From Rathayibacter rhapontici (lineage in GTDB: Bacteria; Actinomycetota; Actinomycetes; Actinomycetales; Microbacteriaceae), in the NCBI RefSeq assembly GCF_001995175.1, contig NZ_MUKN01000006.1, forward strand, positions 1 through 64,000: a DNA stretch of 64,000 nucleotides, given 5' to 3'. Position 1 is the first letter of the stretch; the number at the start of each line of letters is the position of its first letter. Positions 60,744 to 64,000 of this stretch are shown here, one piece after another. Below the pieces are notes generated by a model, which was not told the origin of the DNA, did not search any database, and was given only the letters and a program-made list of their open reading frames with translations. Made by a program: the position numbers and the translations under genes.

Positions 60744-60955
60744 CTCCCCCTCTGTCGGGATGCCTGAGAGGTTCACGCCGCTCGGAGCGGCGCTTTCACC
60801 GTGGGCTGCCTCGTCGGAGTGTTCGGACCGCGCAGGCGGCTCGTCGCTCCGCGACGCATTTCCAGAGTGGCCAGTTCGACGCGGTACAAGACCTGAGAGA
60901 TTGGCGGGGAGGCTTGCTCCTTCGGTGCCGACGGAGTCGGCTCTCCCGCGTCGCG
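60744..60955 (-). ncRNA. Tandem glycine riboswitch controlling gcvT-gcvH-gcvP
   Basis: Minus strand. Aptamer 1: CGGGAGAGCCGACTCC, ACCGAAGGAGCAA, AATCTCTCAGG, CACTCTGGAAA. Aptamer 2: ACGGTGAAAGCGCCGC, TGAACCTCTCAGGC, CCGACAGAGGGGGAG. These are the conserved glycine-aptamer blocks in two copies, in the correct order, ending ~80 nt before the gcvT start. Expected to switch expression on with glycine. Confidence 0.9.
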
Positions 60956-61097
60956 TATGCGGCCCGGTATTCGGTTGTCCGCTCACCCTAGCGGGCGGGT
61001 GCGGGCGCTGTCCTCCCTCAGCGGGATGCCGTCCGGGAGCGGCTCGTCCCGTGCGCCGGAGCTCGCGGGAACGGAGCGGCGTTTGGTGTTCGGGTCG

Positions 61098-61157
61098 GAG
61101 TGACACTAAGCTCGCCGCAGCACTTACAGTCAGTGCGACTCTTAGTAGGGATCCGAC
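61098..61157 (+). promoter_or_regulatory. Putative NrtR operator/promoter region of nrtR-nadA-nadB
   Basis: Nested inverted repeats upstream of the regulator: ACTAAG (61105-61110) with CTTAGT (61141-61146), and GCACT (61120-61124) with AGTGC (61132-61136). The position suits autoregulation and control of the nad genes. The site sequence is not matched to a known consensus here. Confidence 0.4.
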
Positions 61158-61841
61158 ATGGATGCAGCCGTACCGCAGCTCGCGGTCTCGACCGTCATCT
61201 TCGCGCTGCGCCCGCATCCCGAGACCGGGGCGAGCACCGTCTGGATCCCGGTCGTCCGCCGGATCCGGGAGCCGTTCGAGGGCTTGTGGGCCCTGCCGGG
61301 CGGGCCGCTGCGCCCGGACGAGGACCTCGCCGAGGCCGCCCGTCGGACGCTCCGCGAGACCACCGGACTCGCTCCCCGCTACCTCGAGCAGCTCTACGCC
61401 GTGGGCGGCCCCGACCGCTCCCCGGGCGAGCGCCGCGTGGTCTCGATCGTCTACTGGGCGCTCGTGCGCACCTCCGAGGCCGACGAGGCGATCGTGGGCG
61501 AGAACGTCACCTGGCTGTGCACCGACCTGCCGCTCGAGCTGGCCTTCGATCACGGGCTGATCGTGGACTACGCCCTGTGGCGCCTGCGCAACAAGATGGA
61601 GTACTCCCGCATCGCGCAGGCCTTCCTCGGCGAGACCTTCACCCTCGCGCAGCTGCGCGAGGTGCACGAGGCCGTCCTGCAGAAGCCCCTCGATCCGGCG
61701 AACTTCCGCCGCACGATCGAGGCGTCCAAGACCGTGGTGCCCACCGAGCAGCGGCTGGCGGGCACGCGTCACCGCCCTCCGCGGCTGTACCGCTACGACG
61801 AGTCCGTGGCACTCGTCGACAACGGGCCGCTGCCGGTCTGA
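61158..61841 (+). CDS. nrtR: NrtR-family Nudix-related transcriptional regulator of NAD synthesis
   Basis: 227 aa. N-terminal Nudix fold (residues ~8-130) with a degenerate Nudix box: GGPLRPDEDLAEAARRTLRE then TTGL, where two of the usual metal-binding Glu positions are Thr. The C-terminal winged helix (~145-227: EYSRIAQAFLGETFTLAQLR, FRRTIEASKTVVPTEQR) binds DNA. NrtR senses ADP-ribose and represses NAD genes; nadA and nadB follow, which agrees. The degenerate box suits a sensor rather than a hydrolase. Confidence 0.85.
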   Translation: MDAAVPQLAVSTVIFALRPHPETGASTVWIPVVRRIREPFEGLWALPGGPLRPDEDLAEAARRTLRETTGLAPRYLEQLYAVGGPDRSPGERRVVSIVYWALVRTSEADEAIVGENVTWLCTDLPLELAFDHGLIVDYALWRLRNKMEYSRIAQAFLGETFTLAQLREVHEAVLQKPLDPANFRRTIEASKTVVPTEQRLAGTRHRPPRLYRYDESVALVDNGPLPV

Positions 61842-61900
61842 GCGCCCTCCCGCGTCCCACCGGCACTGCCCGTCCGTCCGCACCATCCGAGGAGAGACAC

Positions 61901-63199
61901 GTGACATCCGTCGACAGCACCATCCAGCTCATCGAGCGGGGAGCCCCGGGCGAGACCTGCGCCCCCGAGCTCGCAGACGCGCCCTGGTCGTTCGACCTCG
62001 GCTTCCCCGCCTACGGCCCTGGAGCGTCGCAGGCCGATCCGATCCCCGCCGAGGCCCCCGTGCAGGGCAGGCTCCCCGAGGAGTACACCGCGGCGAGCGC
62101 CGACGAGCTGCACCGCCGCATCCTGGACGCGAAGCGGACGCTCGGCGACCGGGTGGTCGTGCTCGGCCACTTCTACCAGCGCGACGAGGTGGTGCAGTAC
62201 GCCGACTTCGTGGGTGACTCCTTCCAGCTCGCGAAGGCGGCGAAGAGCCGTCCGGACGCCGAGGCGATCGTCTTCTGCGGCGTGCACTTCATGGCCGAGA
62301 CGGCCGACATCCTCTCGCGCCCCGAGCAGGCCGTGATCCTGCCCAACCTCGCCGCAGGCTGCTCGATGGCCGACATGGCCGACATAGACTCGGTCGAGGA
62401 CGCGTGGGCCGAGCTCACCGAGCTCTACGGCACCGAGCCGGACGCCGACGGCCGCGTGCCGCTGATCCCGGTCACGTACATGAACTCCTCCGCCGCGCTG
62501 AAGGCCTTCTGCGGTCGGAACGGCGGAGTGGTCTGCACCTCCTCGAACGCCGCGACCGTCCTCGAGGACGCGTTCGCGCGCGGGCAGCGCGTGCTCTTCT
62601 TCCCCGACCAGCACCTGGGCCGCAACACGGCCAAGGCCATGGGCGTTCCGCTGGAGCGCATGCCGATGTGGAACCCGCGGAAGGCGCAGGGCGGCTCGGA
62701 CGTGCAGACGCTCCTGGACGCGCAGGTGATCCTCTGGCACGGCTTCTGCTCGGTGCACAAGCGCTTCACCGTCGGCCAGATCGAGAAGGCGCGCGCCGAG
62801 CACCCCGGCGTCCGCGTGATCGTGCACCCGGAGTGCCCGATGGCGGTCGTCGACGCCGCCGACGAGTACGGATCCACGGACTACATCGTTAAGGCGATCC
62901 AGGCCGCCCCGGCCGGCACGACCTTCGCGATCGGCACCGAGATCAACCTGGTGCAGCGCCTCGCCGTGCAGTACCCGCAGCACACGATCTTCTGCCTCGA
63001 CGACGTCGTCTGCCCGTGCTCGACCATGTACCGCATCCACCCCGGCTACCTCGCCTGGGTGCTCGAGGGCCTGGTCTCCGGTGTCGTCCACAACCGCATC
63101 TCGGTGGACGACTCGGTGAAGGCCGAGGCGGAGATCGCGCTCGAGCGGATGCTCGCGGCCGTCCCGCCCACCGGCCCGACGGCTCCGACGGCGGCCTGA
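61901..63199 (+). CDS. nadA: Quinolinate synthase A
   Basis: 432 aa from GTG 61901, with GAGGAGAG upstream. Condenses iminoaspartate with dihydroxyacetone phosphate. Motifs: VVLGHFYQRDEVVQYAD, GDSFQLAKAA, IVFCGVHFMAETADIL, NLAAGCSMAD (cluster Cys), WHGFCSVHKRF and DDVVCPCSTMYRI. A ~70-residue N-terminal extension is typical of actinobacteria. nadB begins 1 nt after the stop. Confidence 0.95.
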   Translation: MTSVDSTIQLIERGAPGETCAPELADAPWSFDLGFPAYGPGASQADPIPAEAPVQGRLPEEYTAASADELHRRILDAKRTLGDRVVVLGHFYQRDEVVQYADFVGDSFQLAKAAKSRPDAEAIVFCGVHFMAETADILSRPEQAVILPNLAAGCSMADMADIDSVEDAWAELTELYGTEPDADGRVPLIPVTYMNSSAALKAFCGRNGGVVCTSSNAATVLEDAFARGQRVLFFPDQHLGRNTAKAMGVPLERMPMWNPRKAQGGSDVQTLLDAQVILWHGFCSVHKRFTVGQIEKARAEHPGVRVIVHPECPMAVVDAADEYGSTDYIVKAIQAAPAGTTFAIGTEINLVQRLAVQYPQHTIFCLDDVVCPCSTMYRIHPGYLAWVLEGLVSGVVHNRISVDDSVKAEAEIALERMLAAVPPTGPTAPTAA

Positions 63200-63200
63200 C

Positions 63201-64000
63201 GTGTCGCGGGTCGTCGTCGTCGGCAGCGGGATCGCGGGGCTCGTGACCGCGCTGCTCGCCGCGCGCCGCCGCGAGGTGGTGCTGGTCACCAAGGGCGCGA
63301 TCGCGGAGTCGAGCACGCGCTGGGCGCAGGGCGGGATCGCCGCGGTCACGTCCGCGGACGACTCCGTCGCCCTGCACGTCGAGGACACCCTGACCGCCGG
63401 AGCGGGGCTCTGCTCGCGCTCGGCCGTCGAGGTGCTCTGCGCCGAGGGGCCGGCCGCCGTGGCCGCGCTGCTAGCGTGGGGCGTCGGGTTCGACCGCGAC
63501 GGCGAGGACCTCGCCCGGGGACTCGAGGCGGCTCACTCGCGCTCGCGCATCCTGCACGCGGGGGGCGACGCGACCGGCTCGGCGATCGAGGAGGCGCTCG
63601 TGCGCGCCGTGCGCGCCGCCCCCGTGACCGTGCTCGAGCGCACCGCCCTGGTCGATCTCGTCCGCCCGGGGCTCGCGGTGGTGGGCGTCGACGTCCTGCG
63701 GGACGGCTCCGTCGAGCGGATCGACGCCGATGCGGTCGTCCTCGCAACGGGCGGCGCGGGCCGCTGTTCAGCCACACGACGAACCCGGAGGTCGCCACCG
63801 GCGACGGGCTCGCCGCCGCCCTGCGCGCCGGAGCCGAGGCGCCCGACCTGGAGTTCTACCAGTTCCACCCCACGGCGCTCGCGCTGCCCGGCGGCTTCCT
63901 CGTCTCGGAGGCGGTCCGCGGCGAGGGAGCGGTGCTCCGCGACGCCGCCGGCGAGCGCTTCATGACCGGCGTCCACCGCGACGCCGAGCTCGCGCCCCGC
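63201..64000 (+). CDS. nadB: L-aspartate oxidase, 3' end outside window (frameshifted as sequenced)
   Basis: FAD enzyme supplying iminoaspartate to NadA. GTG 63201; dinucleotide loop [46 protein letters not shown]. The frame breaks at ~63762: VLATGGAG must continue [20 protein letters not shown] in the next frame, repaired by one G (GGC-CGG-CTG). After repair it stays open to the window end with [10 protein letters not shown] and GEGAVLRD. nadC probably follows outside. Confidence 0.92.

Overview
The window reads as a chromosomal segment of a high-GC Gram-positive actinobacterium, most likely of the family Microbacteriaceae (Rathayibacter/Curtobacterium-like). The reasons are the strongly G/C-ending codons, many GTG starts, the actinobacterial order argS-DUF2993-lysA-hom-thrC-thrB-rho-prfA-prmC, DUF3117, a mycothiol-type deacetylase, Mrp/TatB/O-methyltransferase synteny, and dispersed GGTCTCGATACG...CTACTCGACCAGC repeats. 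The genus is an inference; no 16S gene is present.

Layout. (1) 1-12.7 kb is an accessory surface-polysaccharide region with visibly lower GC, long gene-poor stretches and weaker codon bias: a 5'-truncated glycoside hydrolase, a nucleotidyltransferase-PqqD fusion, a frameshifted YdcF/ElyC-like gene, a GT4-type glycosyltransferase, a Wzx-like flippase, a polysaccharide pyruvyltransferase and an FrhB-like iron-sulfur protein. (2) 12.8-25 kb is core: prmC, prfA, rho, then threonine/lysine synthesis (thrB, thrC, hom, lysA), a DUF2993 protein and argS. Many of these genes overlap by 4 nt. (3) 25-34 kb: a lipoprotein, a transglutaminase-like protein, tRNA-Arg(CCG), a small zinc-ribbon protein, an OmpR-type two-component system, a YflT-like protein, a PRC/MgtE-N/CBS protein, DUF1003, Mrp and TatB. 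(4) 34-43 kb: O-methyltransferase, DUF3117, a PIG-V-type mannosyltransferase, dapE/dapD divergent from a perfect palindrome, citrate synthase, dapC, ferredoxin and an MshB-like deacetylase fused to a membrane domain. (5) 43-56 kb: the EfeUOB iron uptake operon behind a DtxR-like box, typA, an oligopeptide ABC transporter, a CPBP protease, and an AbiEi/DUF559-like gene bracketed by two related inverted-repeat elements. (6) 56-64 kb: the glycine cleavage operon gcvT-gcvH-gcvP under a tandem glycine riboswitch, and nrtR-nadA-nadB for NAD synthesis (nadB runs off the end).

Two window-wide observations matter for any user. First, at least eleven single-base losses break otherwise well-conserved genes (rho, typA, dapC three times, gcvH, nadB, oppDF, mshB, PIG-V, ydcF-like). 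Each is restored by adding one base to a GG or CC pair, which points to sequencing/assembly error rather than gene decay. Second, several genes carry a TANNNT element 6-7 nt before an ATG/GTG with no Shine-Dalgarno, which indicates leaderless transcripts and fixes their start codons.
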